From: Aldrovandia affinis
Taxonomy: Eukaryota; Chordata; Actinopteri; Notacanthiformes; Halosauridae
Reading direction: 5' to 3'
DNA length: 64,000 nucleotides
Assembly (NCBI GenBank): GCA_029706075.1
Contig: JAINUG010000005.1
Location: forward strand, 7,615,001 to 7,679,000
Notes under the pieces: generated by a model
What the model was told of the DNA's origin: nothing
Database searches by the model: none
The model's input: only the letters and a program-made list of their open reading frames with translations
Position numbers and translations under genes: made by a program
Part shown: piece by piece, positions 1 to 10,449 of the stretch
Numbering within the stretch: position 1 is the first letter of the stretch
Layout of the letters: each line of letters starts with the position of its first letter

Positions 1-1329
1 AGAGATTATACTAGAACCTGTGAGGTAAAATATTGTTAATAGTTACCACTCATGATTTATTCAGGCATACATTAGCTATAATGCTGCAGAGTTATAGAGT
101 TCTTACAGCAATTATGTGGATCATTAACCCCTGTGGCGTAATCCAGTTACTGTGCTGAATAACATAATAATCAGAAAACCTCAACTATCATGAAAATAGA
201 AAGCAGTGGATATCTCCTGCACCTTAAAACTGATGTGAAGTTGGAGGGAAAAGTCCTCAAAGCATTAAAAAATTTCAAAAAATCATAAAATGAAGCATTC
301 GATGCCCTGGAAGTTCTGAACCAATCATCCACATCTATATTTTGTTATCTTGTGTCTTAATGCCATACTGTATTGCAGCTGGCATGTGGGGTGGTTTGTG
401 TTCACTGTAGTGTGCTGGATATGGGGGGACAGGAAGCAGGTGGCAGAGTATATTTCAGGACACTGTCATCTGGCTTCTCAGCAGAGGTCTGTTTTGCTGG
501 GTCTGGGAGCCATGAGGGATCAGGGGCCTGTGCTGATTGGTGGGTGATCCGTGAGGGGTCAGAGGCCTGTGCTGATTGGTGTGCAGTCTGTGAGGGACCT
601 TCAGAAATAACTACTGTCTGTGCTCAGTTTCTGCCTGTGTGATTTCAAATAACATATACTTTCTGCCTGTGTTTCCTTATAAAAAGGGTACATGAAAACC
701 GGTATCATTTATTGGATAAAAAATTGCAAACTTTATGAATATGATTATAGATGCTTTGAGTTTGAGATTATCAGTATTTTGAGTCACTTAACATATACAG
801 TAATTAGAGCTTAAATGTAATTATACTTTTTCTGGAAGAAATGTGTTTTTTGTGTAATTTCCTGAAATTAACCTCAGGAAAAGTTCTTAGTTGGACTCAT
901 GCACCACACCCCACGTGTATGGCCATTAGAAACTGAGGCACAATGATTGGTTGCCACTGATGTCACTACTTGTCAGAAAACATTTGTCCAAGCAGATGCA
1001 CAGAGTAAGGCTATACTAAATAATGGCCTATTCATTTCAACAAATCAAGAAGCCCCTTGCCTTTTTCCTTCACGATGCTATCAAAACCAGTGCATCCATG
1101 TCAGTATCTCTTCCTTTGTGTCTCTGTTTGATTTATAATAATGGACTGCAAGCCCTGAATCAGTTTGTTGTTTATTTAATTATTTTAAAAAAAGAAACAG
1201 GTTTTTATAGACAAAGTTATGTGCCTGAGCATCCAGAAGGACCTCTCCACAAAGCACTAGGCTTATCTTCCTCTTTAGTTTTGTTTTCCCAGGATGATTT
1301 TAAGCATTATGAGATTATTCACAGCGTCT
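1..1329. other. Intergenic, no gene recognised
   Basis: AT-rich non-coding sequence. The one structure visible is an imperfect tandem duplication at about 513-582 of a unit containing aggcctgtgctgattggtg. Short open frames here show no family resemblance. Confidence 0.6.
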
Positions 1330-1627
1330 ATTTTTATCCCAATTTGGTAGCCAATTAGACCCACTGCAACCAGTAGTGACGAAGGCGACCTGACGCCTCT
1401 TCCGAGACGGCACTCGCCAAGTGTCGACTGTAACCCGGTACTATAGGGCCACTCTTATGCGCAGCGAATGTCATGTCAGCTTCCCTCCCCCCTCCCTGGG
1501 GCGGACAGCCAATCGCCGCCCCTGGTGGTGCTCCCGGCCAGAGCCGACTCTGGCGAGACGGGGAATTGAACCCCGGTCTCCGTGGCCAGCGTCGAACGTT
1601 GTAACCACTGGGCCATGCGGGAGGCCA
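1330..1627 (-). mobile_element. tRNA-derived SINE, full-length-looking copy
   Basis: Read on the minus strand, it starts with a tRNA-like head: A-box-like tggcccagtggtta and B-box ggggttcaattcccc, near 1565-1620. A GC-rich body (gggcggcgattggctgtccg) follows, with the tail ctaccaaattggga. The same head and body occur on the + strand at 4352-4742. The pol III promoter boxes make SINE the best reading; the head is too diverged to be a tRNA gene. Confidence 0.85.
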
Positions 1628-1854
1628 GCAAGACATTTTTTAAGAACATTGATCTGATGTGAAACAGGGGGCAGAGGAATGAATAAGAAATCTGCCACAA
1701 AGATGTTTTGCAGCAAGCTTCCCATGTTCTCCCATACATCGCATGTTCTTTACCTGAGAAAGCATGCAGTCATGGAACTGCATTGTGGTCATGTGAACTA
1801 AAGGATATGCTTTGATTTTTGTCATATTTCAGTGTTTGGACCCTGCCTTGATTG

Positions 1855-2090
1855 GAGTCAGAATGACATCAGGAAGTATTTTTTTACACAGGGAGTTGTC
1901 CATGTGTGGAACAGCTTGCAGGTCATGTAGTGGAGGCAGAGACACTTGGGGTATTCAAGTCCAGGCTTGATGCAGTACTGGATATTCTTTAGACTGGAAA
2001 ATGATGAGCCTAGATGCACCAAAAGGCCTGTTCTCGACATTTTGTATTCTTATGTTCTTACAACACATAAGAACATAAAAACAGCTGCTT
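1855..2090 (+). mobile_element. CR1-like LINE 3' end fragment
   Basis: Sequence such as ggaacagcttgcaggtcatg and cttggggtattcaagtccag, ending cttatgttctta, matches the 3' ends at 24452-24710 and, inverted, at 50512-50760 in this window. The terminal octamer-like repeats (cttatgttct) are typical of CR1-clade elements. Only the 3' untranslated end and a few codons remain. Confidence 0.7.
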
Positions 2091-2141
2091 ATGTCTTCTT
2101 TTACCTGGCGCATGCAAACATCTGGTGTGATAGAGAGGTGC

Positions 2142-2430
2142 CTTATGGACTGTAATTCTCCCTGATAAAATGGGAGGAGGCTTATAGACAGTAATTCTGC
2201 CTGATATAACTGGAGGAGGCTTATAGACTGTAATTCTCCCCGATAGAACTGGAGGAGGCTTATAGAGTTTAATTCTCCCTGATAGAACTGGAGGAGGCTT
2301 ATAGACTTTAATTCTCCCTGATAGAACGGGAGGAGGCTTATAGACTTTCATTCTCCCTGATACAACGGGTGGAGGCTTATAGACTGTAATTCTCCCTGAC
2401 AGAACGGGAAGAGGCTTATAGACTCTGTCT
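2142..2430. repeat. 39-bp minisatellite, about 7 copies
   Basis: Seven near-identical units containing ttatagactgtaattctccc and gatagaacgggaggaggc, period 39 bp. Because 39 is divisible by three, the minus strand reads through five units as a 13-residue repeat (VYKPPPVLSGRI). There is no start context or flanking gene, so I treat it as non-coding. Confidence 0.9.
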
Positions 2431-2764
2431 GTCTTCGAAGCCTTTTTTGCCTCATTTATTATTTATTATGCAATCAACATTTATTATTCATTGCTATTTC
2501 CCCGAAATAAAGGACGTGTTTGTGTTTTCTATAAGGCTTCCATTCTAATGACATAAAATTGTTACAAATTCTTAAGATTAGCTGTAAAGGGCAGTGCATG
2601 GTCATTGTTGAGTTAACCGTTTATTGTATATGCAATTTTAGAATCAGGTGAACTTCAAATTGAAGAATTATAACACACAAGTCCAGATTTGACCGGATGT
2701 TTATGAGGTAAAAAAGCAGTGTTTCTGCATTATTTTTACAATTTAAAAATTGTATTTCATTCAG

Positions 2765-3031
2765 ATGTTTTCCCCCATTTTACTCCCAATTTGGTGGCCA
2801 AGCTAATACCTTGAGGCAATGATCCACCTCCTTCGAGACTGGACTTGCCCAACTATGTTTACCAGGTCACCTTACCGCTCCTCGGTGAGCTCGTGCCAGC
2901 TCACCCTCCCCCTAGGGTGGGCAGCCAAACGCTGCCCCCAATTAGACTGGTGCAGCTGGGTTTTGAACCGTGGCTGCAACGAGCAACTTGCATTCCAGGC
3001 GAATGCTTAGACCGTTATGCCACCCGAGGCC
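2765..3031 (-). mobile_element. tRNA-derived SINE
   Basis: On the minus strand, a head gcctcgggtggcataacggt with B-box ggttcaaaaccc-like sequence, a body rich in ggcagcgtttggctgcccac, and a tail ggccaccaaattgggagtaa. The head differs from the 1330 copy but the tail motif is shared. It lies 22 bp left of a Tc1 element. Confidence 0.75.
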
Positions 3032-3309
3032 CGTTTCTGCATTACATCATCTATACAGGTCCATAAGTATTTGGACAGTGACACAATTTTCATCATTTTG
3101 GCTCTGTACGCCAGCACAATGGATTTGAAATGAAACAATCAAAATGTGCTTTAAGGGTAGACTTTCAGCTTTAATTTAAGGGTTTTGTCAAAAATATTGT
3201 ATGAACCATGTAGGAATTACAACCATTTTTATACATAACCCCCCAATTTTAGGTAATTGGACAAACTAACATAATCATACATGAAATTGTCATTTGTAAT
3301 ACTTGGTTG

Positions 3310-4310
3310 CAAAATCCTTTGCAGTCAATGACTGCCTGAAGGCTGGAACCCATAGACATTACCAGAAGCTGGGTTTCTTCCCTGGTAATGCTCTGCCAGG
3401 CCTTTACTGCTGCTGTCTTCAGTTCCTGCTTGTTCTTGGGGCGTTTTGCCTTTAGTTTTGCCTTCAGAAAGTGAAATGCATGCTCAATTGGATTCAGGTC
3501 AGGTGATTGACTTGGCCATTGCAGAACATTCCACTTCTTTGCCTTAAAAAGTTTTGGGTTGCTTTGGCAGTATGCTTCGATTCATTGTCCATCTGCACTG
3601 TGAAGTGCTATCCAATGAGTTTTGAAGCATTTGGCTGAATCTAAGCAGACAATATAGCCCTATACACTTCAGAATTCATCCTGCTGCTTTTGTCAGCAGT
3701 CACATCATCAATAAATACAAGGGAACCAGTTCCATTGGCAGCCATACATGCCCATGCCATAACACTACCTCCACCATGCTTCACGGATGAGGTGGTATGC
3801 TTCGGGTCATGAGCAGTTCCTTCCCTTCTCCATACTCTTCTCTTCCCATCATTCTGGTACAAGTTGTTCTTTGTCTCATCTGTCCATAGGATGTTGCTCC
3901 AGAACTGTACAGGCTTTAGATGGTTTTTGGCAAACTCTAATCTGGTCTTCCTGTTTTTGAGGCTTACCAATGGTTTACATCTTGTGGTAAATCCTCTGTA
4001 TTTACTCTGGTGAAGTCTTCTCTTGATTGTTGACTTTGACACAGATACACCTACCTCCTGGAAGGTGTTCTTGATCTGGCCAACTGTTGTGAAGGGCTTT
4101 TTCTTTACCAGGGAAATAATTATTCTGTCATCCACCACAGTTGTTTTCCATGGTCTTCCGGGCCTTTTGGTGTTCCAGAGCTCACCAGTGCATTCTTTCC
4201 TTTTAAGAATGTACCAAATAGTTGATTTGGCCACATCTAATGTTTTTGCTATCTCTGTGATGGGTTTGTTTATTTTTCAGTCTAATGATGGCTTGCTTCA
4301 CTGGTGACAG
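3310..4310 (-). pseudogene. Tc1 transposase remnant (DDE family), broken
   Basis: The longest open stretch (3641-4234) begins in the helix-turn-helix region (AKSTIWYILK), carries a GRPWKTT hook-like motif and the first catalytic Asp in WTDETK, then GGGSVMAWACMA. Past a frame break, the second Asp (QMDNESKHTA) and the third acidic site ([11 protein letters not shown]) are still recognisable near 3580 and 3500. Frame breaks on both sides make it a pseudogene. It would have catalysed cut-and-paste transposition in the nucleus. Confidence 0.9.
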
Positions 4311-4351
4311 CTCTTTGACTTCATATTCAGAGTTATCAGCAACAGATTCCA

Positions 4352-4742
4352 CGACCTCCCGCGTGGTCCAGTGGTTACAACGTTCGACGCTGGCCATGGA
4401 GACCAGGGTTTGATTTCCCATCGCGCCAGAGTCGGCTCTGGCCGGGAGTGCCACCAGGGGCAGCAATTGGCTGTCTGCCCCAGGGAGAGGGGAGGGAAGC
4501 CGACAGGATGTTTGCTGCGCACAGGAGTGGCTCTGGGGTGCTGGAGTTAAGGTCAACGGCTTGGTGAGTGCCGTCTCGGAAGAGCCGATGCTTCGCCTTC
4601 AACACCGCTAGTCACAGGGCTACGGCAGCGAACTCATAGTATGAGGAGGGGGGATTGACATGAAAAATAGCCTGTGTAATTGGCTACTAAATTGGGAGAA
4701 AATGGGATTAAAATTCAAAAACAAAATCTTTTTAAAAACAAT
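4352..4742 (+). mobile_element. tRNA-derived SINE nested in Tc1, with target-site duplication
   Basis: Same family as 1330-1627. A head with gtggtccagtggttacaacg and a B-box-like ggtttgattcc region, the body, then the tail ggctactaaattgggagaaa and an A-rich end. Flanked by an 11-bp duplication, aacagattcca (4341-4351) and aacaggttcca (4743-4753), one mismatch. It therefore inserted after the Tc1 element did. Confidence 0.93.
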
Positions 4743-5080
4743 AACAGGTTCCAAATGCAAATGCCACACTTGAAATCAACTCTAATCAACTCTAGACCTT
4801 TTAGCTGCTTACTTGTAAATGAAATAATAAGGGGATAACACATACCTGGCTATGGAACAGCTGAGCAGCCAATTATCCAATTACATTTGGTCCCTTAAAA
4901 AGGGGGGACCACATATAAAAAGTGATGTCATTCCTACACCATTCGACCGATTTGGATGTAAATACTCTCAAATTAAAGCTGAAAGTCTGCACTTTAATTT
5001 CACCTCCAATATGCTGTGGTAGACAGCTAAAATAACAATAACTTTGTCAATGTCCAAATGTTTATGGACCTGACTGTATA

Positions 5081-5900
5081 TATATATATTTCTTTCCATT
5101 ACTAATCTTGAAATGAAGGTGATTAATGGTCCTCACCCTTTGCCTTATGTGTTCTGTCTCACACATTAATCTTTAATGTGATTAAATTATACATTTCCAT
5201 TACATTACACTTACATACATTTACATTATAACCCAGCAAGTGAGTCAAGCCCCAGAGAAATGACTGTTTCCTTAGATTTCAGAGAGGTATGTAATGTAAA
5301 ACACTTAAGACTCTAGTTTTGTGTGGACAGTAGCAAAACCGCACCTGGGTGGTAGTGTAATTGCTAGTTTCAACATGGCACAATGCGGGGTGTGTCAATA
5401 AAAAAACATTAGGCCATATGTAAGTTTCCTGTCTGATCATTTGTTTGCGTTTTCGTCCACCCAGACCACGTCTTAACTCAAACGCAGGCATTATGTGCTA
5501 GTTTGGTGATGTTATTAATACTCACATGTGAAACGATGTGTGAGAAATCCCCCCATCACACAAGACTGCTTTGTGGATGTTCTGTGTTTTATCTCACTCT
5601 GAGGCAAATCGTTCAATATACAACTATTTTCAAGAGGAAATACTTCAATTATTGCACAAAAGATTTTCACATCAAACACCTCTGAGAAAAATTGTTTTAA
5701 ACCTCAAAATCTCTTCTGGTATCTAGTTGCATAATTAAACACACAATTGAATAAACATCTGTGATTTGTCTTGTGCTACAGACTCATTACCATAAAATAT
5801 ATTTTGATGCCTTGGAATTGTGCTATAAGTGGTTTCAATAACACCCAGTCTTTGCTCTGCTTACAGTGTATAGTAAATATGTTAATTATATGCTTTTTGT
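5081..5900. other. Intergenic, nothing recognised
   Basis: AT-rich sequence with short open frames only; no repeat family or coding similarity that I can name. Confidence 0.5.
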
Positions 5901-5904
5901 TCTT

Positions 5905-6240
5905 TTTTAAAACGTTTTTCTCCCAATTTGGTTGCCAATTAAACCCTATATTTATTTCAATTCCCCACCCCCACGAGTCCGTCGCCCATCCTCCGGGAGC
6001 GAGACACATTGTTCCCGCCTCTTCCGAGATGGGAATTCTTCCACGGACACCTTAACCTTCTCCTCGACGGACCTTCTCCTCCCTCCCCCCTCCCCCGGAG
6101 GCGGACAGCCAAATGCCGCCTCCGATCGGGCTGATGACCAGGGCCGGTCTGGTAGAGACGCGGGTTTCGATCCTTGTCCCTGACGGGCAGTGCACACCAC
6201 TCCGAAGCGTGGTGCGTTAGACCGCTACGCCATCCGCCAG
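5905..6240 (-). mobile_element. tRNA-derived SINE, second head type
   Basis: Minus strand: head ccactggcggatggcgtagc with B-box ggatcgaaacc near 6165, a purine-rich GC body, then the tail ggcaaccaaattgggagaaa near 5920. A shorter copy with the same head region lies at 57510-57685. Both share the tail with the first SINE type. Confidence 0.8.
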
Positions 6241-6279
6241 TGGAAATTATATGCATTTTTGTCGATTTTGTATGTACAC

Positions 6280-6445
6280 TACCGGTCAAAAGTTTTAGAA
6301 CACCCCCATTTTCCAGTTTTTCCTGAAATTTAAGCAGTTCAAGTCCAGTGAATAACCTGAAATGGTACAAAGGTAAGCGGTAAACTGCCAGAGGTAAAAA
6401 AACAACAACTGGAAAATGGGGGTGTTCTAAAACTTTTGACCGGTA
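6280..6445. mobile_element. MITE with about 40-bp inverted repeats
   Basis: The left end taccggtcaaaagttttaga runs into acacccccattttccagttt; the right end is its reverse complement finishing ttttgaccggta. The interior of about 85 bp has no coding content. The TIR style (taccggtcaaaag) is like that of Tc1/mariner MITEs of fish; family by inference. Confidence 0.88.
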
Positions 6446-7196
6446 CTATACATTGCAAGAAAACTCAGTGTAGTAGTTAATCCTATTAAGTTGTGTGTGG
6501 CTTTACTGCTGCATGTGATTTAAAAAAGAAACTAGTAGTTTCAGTGAAAAAAACATTTTTGTTCGTACATCTTGCCAGAGCCATGTAAACCCCACTGTTT
6601 GTGTTCATTGCCGAACATTACGAACAATCTGTTAAGATTGACGCCTTTTTAGATTTGTAATGTTATCTACCAGGGTTTAATAACACAGATGAGCAGGTTG
6701 ATGATTGAATATGAACAGGAGGGAAACATCCACTCTAACCAGAGCTGTCAAAATATAGCTGCACATCAAAAACAGCTACAGCTTTTTTTTTAAATACACG
6801 ACTCACTTTGTATTTCTCTAGACATTCAAATTTTATGTGATTTATATGTATAAAAAAAAAAAGCCATAAGCCACTTTTAAGTTTGAGTTTGAGTTTTTAA
6901 GGAAGAGTAGGGTGAATGTTGACTTGGATGCTTGTACAGAATTATAATGAGGGATCCTGGGTAATCTACCCTGTATCCCTGGAGTAGTGATGTGGGTGAC
7001 ACCATTTTAGCTGACATCATCCTGGGTCTTTGGAATAGTGCACTGGAGGATCATGGGATTGCCTCATCAGCCCACTAACAAGTCACCTGAGGAGCAGCTG
7101 TGGTCAGTGATGGTGGCTTGCAGAGTGTCCCCTGGGGTCAAGGACTGTACCAAAAACTGGCAGGATGACCAGGCAATATCCATTACCCTGCAGCAC

Positions 7197-7198
<2 letters not shown>
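6446..7198. other. Intergenic, nothing recognised
   Basis: No gene or clear repeat apart from short A and T runs. Confidence 0.5.
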
Positions 7199-7251
<53 letters not shown>

Positions 7252-7270
7252 GTATGCATCCACACACACC
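7199..7270. repeat. (CA)n microsatellite
   Basis: About 46 bp of pure CA followed by an interrupted tail; the long CA-encoded open frames here are artefacts. Confidence 0.97.
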
Positions 7271-7489
7271 TTAATTTGATTTCCTAACAATGGCAGGACC
7301 TCATATAAGCTCAAATGCAACCATTATCTGTGAGTGTACCAAGTCTTCCTGGCATACAACCCCACCAACATTATAACTTTAAGATGAGGTTTGACTGATG
7401 CAATTCATTACCATAATCAAAGTAGTCATCCTCTGAAAAATTGTTAGGAATGAATTTAGGAAAGAAATATTTTGGCAAAATATATGAAA

Positions 7490-7690
7490 AAATTGAGACA
7501 GCATTTTCCACCACCATCAACAAAACACAAAATGATGGAAAAATGGTATTGCATCCCTCCAATAGAGTTTCAGACACTTACTAATCTAAAACCAGAATCT
7601 AAACCAAGGCACATTGAAGCTGTTTTGGGAGCTTGTGGTGGCCCAACATCCTATTAAGACACTTTATGTTGGTGTTACCGGTATTTGCTA
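7490..7690 (+). mobile_element. Fragment of Tc1-like element, right end
   Basis: Contains ccaccaccatcaacaaaaca, cattgcatccctccaataga and ttatgttggtgtt, in the same order as in the element at 21355-21887, of which it is the right third. Confidence 0.8.
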
Positions 7691-7699
7691 ATCAGTTAT

Positions 7700-9980
7700 T
7701 GGACTGGGTAATAGTTCTTAATTTAAAAATACTAATTATCAAAAGCTGTGTTTGGCCAGAATAGTTCAGGCCAAAGGTGTTGTGAATCAGGAAACATATA
7801 CATTGTCCATGAAAGTAGATGTTTCAGAAATCTTGTTTGTTTCAGACAACTGTTGGAAGCAGAGGAAGTCTCAACAGTGTGCTTGAGGGCAATCCTAGAA
7901 GCACAGGGCTTGTATTTGATCTCTTTGACTACAGTGAAAATACAAACATGATATACAGTCATTACAATTTTCTTAGTCACAATGAAAAATCTAACCACAA
8001 AACAATCAAATTATACAAATCTGGAGTATTCCCTTTAAGGATGCATGTAAGAAACTTGGATGTGTGACATTTATGAATCAAGTAGGTGAGACCAAAATAT
8101 GTGAAGCAGTCAGTGTTCCTTGGCTGTAGGAACTACAATCCCCTGCACTTGCTTGACGCCAGGGAGACCTTTATCTTCCAGGTTCATAATGGACCCACAG
8201 AGGGTGGGTATTAAATTATTTCTAGTGCAGGCTACAAATCTCTAGCTGTCTTTGCTGTCATGCAAGTCTGATGTCCATCTGTTGATTGGAAATATATGCC
8301 TGTATATAATTGAGTAGCTGCTTTTAGCACTTCTGCATTTCATATATTGCCTCTGTGGGATTTTGCAATGCTTTACTTGACATGCAGCCAACTGCCCACA
8401 TTGGAATAATAAAGTGGTATACCAAATAACCAAAAAAATGGTCCCAATGAACTCTCAGAAATTGTAGTAAATTTTTAGCAGTGCACTCAGGGAGTGTTTC
8501 GCTGCTCATCAACACAAGACAAACTGAAGGAAAAGCACAACAAAATGTGGAATTAATAGGAATTAAAAGCCTCCTTCCAAAGACAAGGCTGTAAATACAG
8601 TTTAGGGTCTCTGAAATGGCTTGTGTATGGAACCTGGATGTAACAATGGGTACCTTGACGACTATTTCAGCAGCTTTAAAGGGTCTTATTAGACTCCATC
8701 TTGAGGAGACTCTCAGCTCTGACTGCGGTTGTTGTGGGGGGGATGGGCACCATGGCTATAAATCCTGAGGTGAAACTGGGAGTATATGAGGATTAAACCT
8801 CTCAGCGGACATCATTCAACCCAGCTGACAAATCCTTGACTGGACCAGACCACAGCAGTCTGGAGCAGATGAGGAAAGAACACACACAGGGTTCAATCAA
8901 GGTTCCCCTCCTGTTATGGCCAACATGTGCTACATTTTTTGGTGCCTGGAAGGAGGGCAAAATTCCATCCAATGAAAAGAGGGAAGCCATCAAGGAGGAG
9001 AGCAGGCAAGGCAATGAATTATGTGTCTAATGCATGGAGAGGGTTAGAAAGGCTAACATCATTCACAGCTGACCCAATAAAGATGACCTCTGCCTGGAAG
9101 TGGAAGCACTGATTCAATCAGGGAAGAGCAGGAGGTCAATATAGTACATTACATACCAGGAAAATCAACAGATTGTTTCAGAAGGTCTCCCAAATAAAGC
9201 CCATTTCATATCAGACTGTCAGGTCCAATTCTGCTTCATAACTGAATTGATGGCTGCAACATGTTCCTTAAATCTAGATAAAGGGTTGCATTGTCTGACA
9301 TAATCCAGTTACATCTTAAAACTGCTGAAACAATATTCAAGACAATTTTGGTCACTTTTGAGCAACAGACACAATTGCGAGCAGTCGCATTGCTACATGT
9401 ACCAAACAAATATAAACCTACTTTGGGGATGGGGATTGTACAATGTGCAATGTTCTGCAAGGGCCTTATTCTATTTCATGTATTTATTTTATTAGACAGG
9501 GACCACGTATAATAAAACATATATTTTGAAGGGATAAAGGGATTTAGGTAGACAACTCATTTTCATCCTCAGTCCCTGGACAGGTGAAACACTAAACACT
9601 AAAACACAAGTACAATGCATACAACAAATTACATAGAGGTACAGTACATACTGTATATAGGAGGACACAAGAAGCAGACAGTAGTAGTTACAATTTAAAA
9701 GCAATTCATGTTTTGGGAGTCAGTGATTACATGTTTGATTGTCCTTTATCCAATGTTTCAGTTCTGAGGAGAAAGATTGAATATCTGGTGAGGTGTTGAT
9801 GTGAGAGGTGAGGGAATTCCATTTTTTTAAATTGTTTTACTGGAGAAGACTGTCTGAGCGAATTTTGTGGATCTTTAGAGGATAACTCCGAGGTCCTTGT
9901 GACTCTGTGTAGCGGTCTTATGGGAGTGAAGGGAATGTTCAATCCTCAATGTATCAATCTGTAGTTCATCACTCTTCTAG
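7700..9980. other. Intergenic, nothing recognised
   Basis: About 2.3 kb without recognisable coding sequence or repeats. Composition is ordinary; candidate regulatory content cannot be judged by eye. Confidence 0.45.
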
Positions 9981-9984
9981 TTAT

Positions 9985-10065
9985 CCAGTCTGCCTAATGC
10001 CTTATTATGACACTTTATGTTGGTGTTTCCTTTATTTTGGCCGTTATCGGTACATTCTACCTCAC
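9985..10065 (+). mobile_element. Short fragment of the same Tc1-like family (right end)
   Basis: cactttatgttggtgtttcc followed by tttattttggccgttatcgg resembles the right end at 21840-21887 and 7650-7685. Confidence 0.6.
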
Positions 10066-10414
10066 CTGAGATTGTACCTGCAACCTTCTGTTTATATGTT
10101 CAGCTTCCTAACCACGATATATTACTGCTGGCTTGTGAGACAGTATATTAACGGCAGGTGTAAATTACAGCTGAGTGCTGATTTGATCTTTGAACTGCTG
10201 CTCAGACAAGTTAATAGCAGAGATATAGACAGCATAAGCACTATCAGTATGAGCATTAGGCTGATTCGTCCAAACCAGGGTGGCTTATTTGATTGTATAT
10301 TTCCTTTTATAATAATTTATACATATTTTTATTTTGAATTTATATATATGTTATAGTACATTTCCTGGTAAATCTATACATTCCCCATCACGCAAGCAAA
10401 TCCACAGATTTAAA

Positions 10415-10432
10415 GGGAATGTATACATTCCC
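10415..10432. repeat. Perfect 18-bp palindrome
   Basis: gggaatgtatacattccc is its own reverse complement. It sits between two further copies of ggggaat/attcccc words (10380-10386, 10435-10442). No element is assigned. Confidence 0.8.
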
Positions 10433-10449
10433 CACGGGGAATCTGTAAA

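Larger units (their letters stand above)
3054..5078 (-). mobile_element. Tc1-like DNA transposon, decayed, interrupted by a SINE
   Basis: Terminal inverted repeats: left tacaggtccataagtatttg, right (reverse complement) tacagtcaggtccataaaca, flanked by TA on both sides (3052-3053, 5079-5080). A minus-strand transposase remnant covers about 3300-4300. Removing the inserted SINE and one target copy leaves about 1.6 kb, a normal Tc1 length. The left repeat lacks three bases present in the right one. Confidence 0.92.

Noticed and set aside
1550-1626. A functional tRNA gene on the minus strand
   Set aside because: Boxes A and B are present but the cloverleaf pairing is poor and the sequence continues into a SINE body repeated at 4352.
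2058-2351. Repeat protein with 13-residue PPPVLSGRI units
   Set aside because: It is the translation of a 39-bp minisatellite with no flanking gene structure.
2142-2430. CRISPR-like array of regular repeats
   Set aside because: Units are contiguous without unique spacers and the DNA is vertebrate; it is a minisatellite.
8131-8146. ZNF143-like motif actacaatccc, with weaker look-alikes at 16174 and 31311
   Set aside because: The matches to the actacaattcccagc consensus are partial and not next to any promoter in this window.
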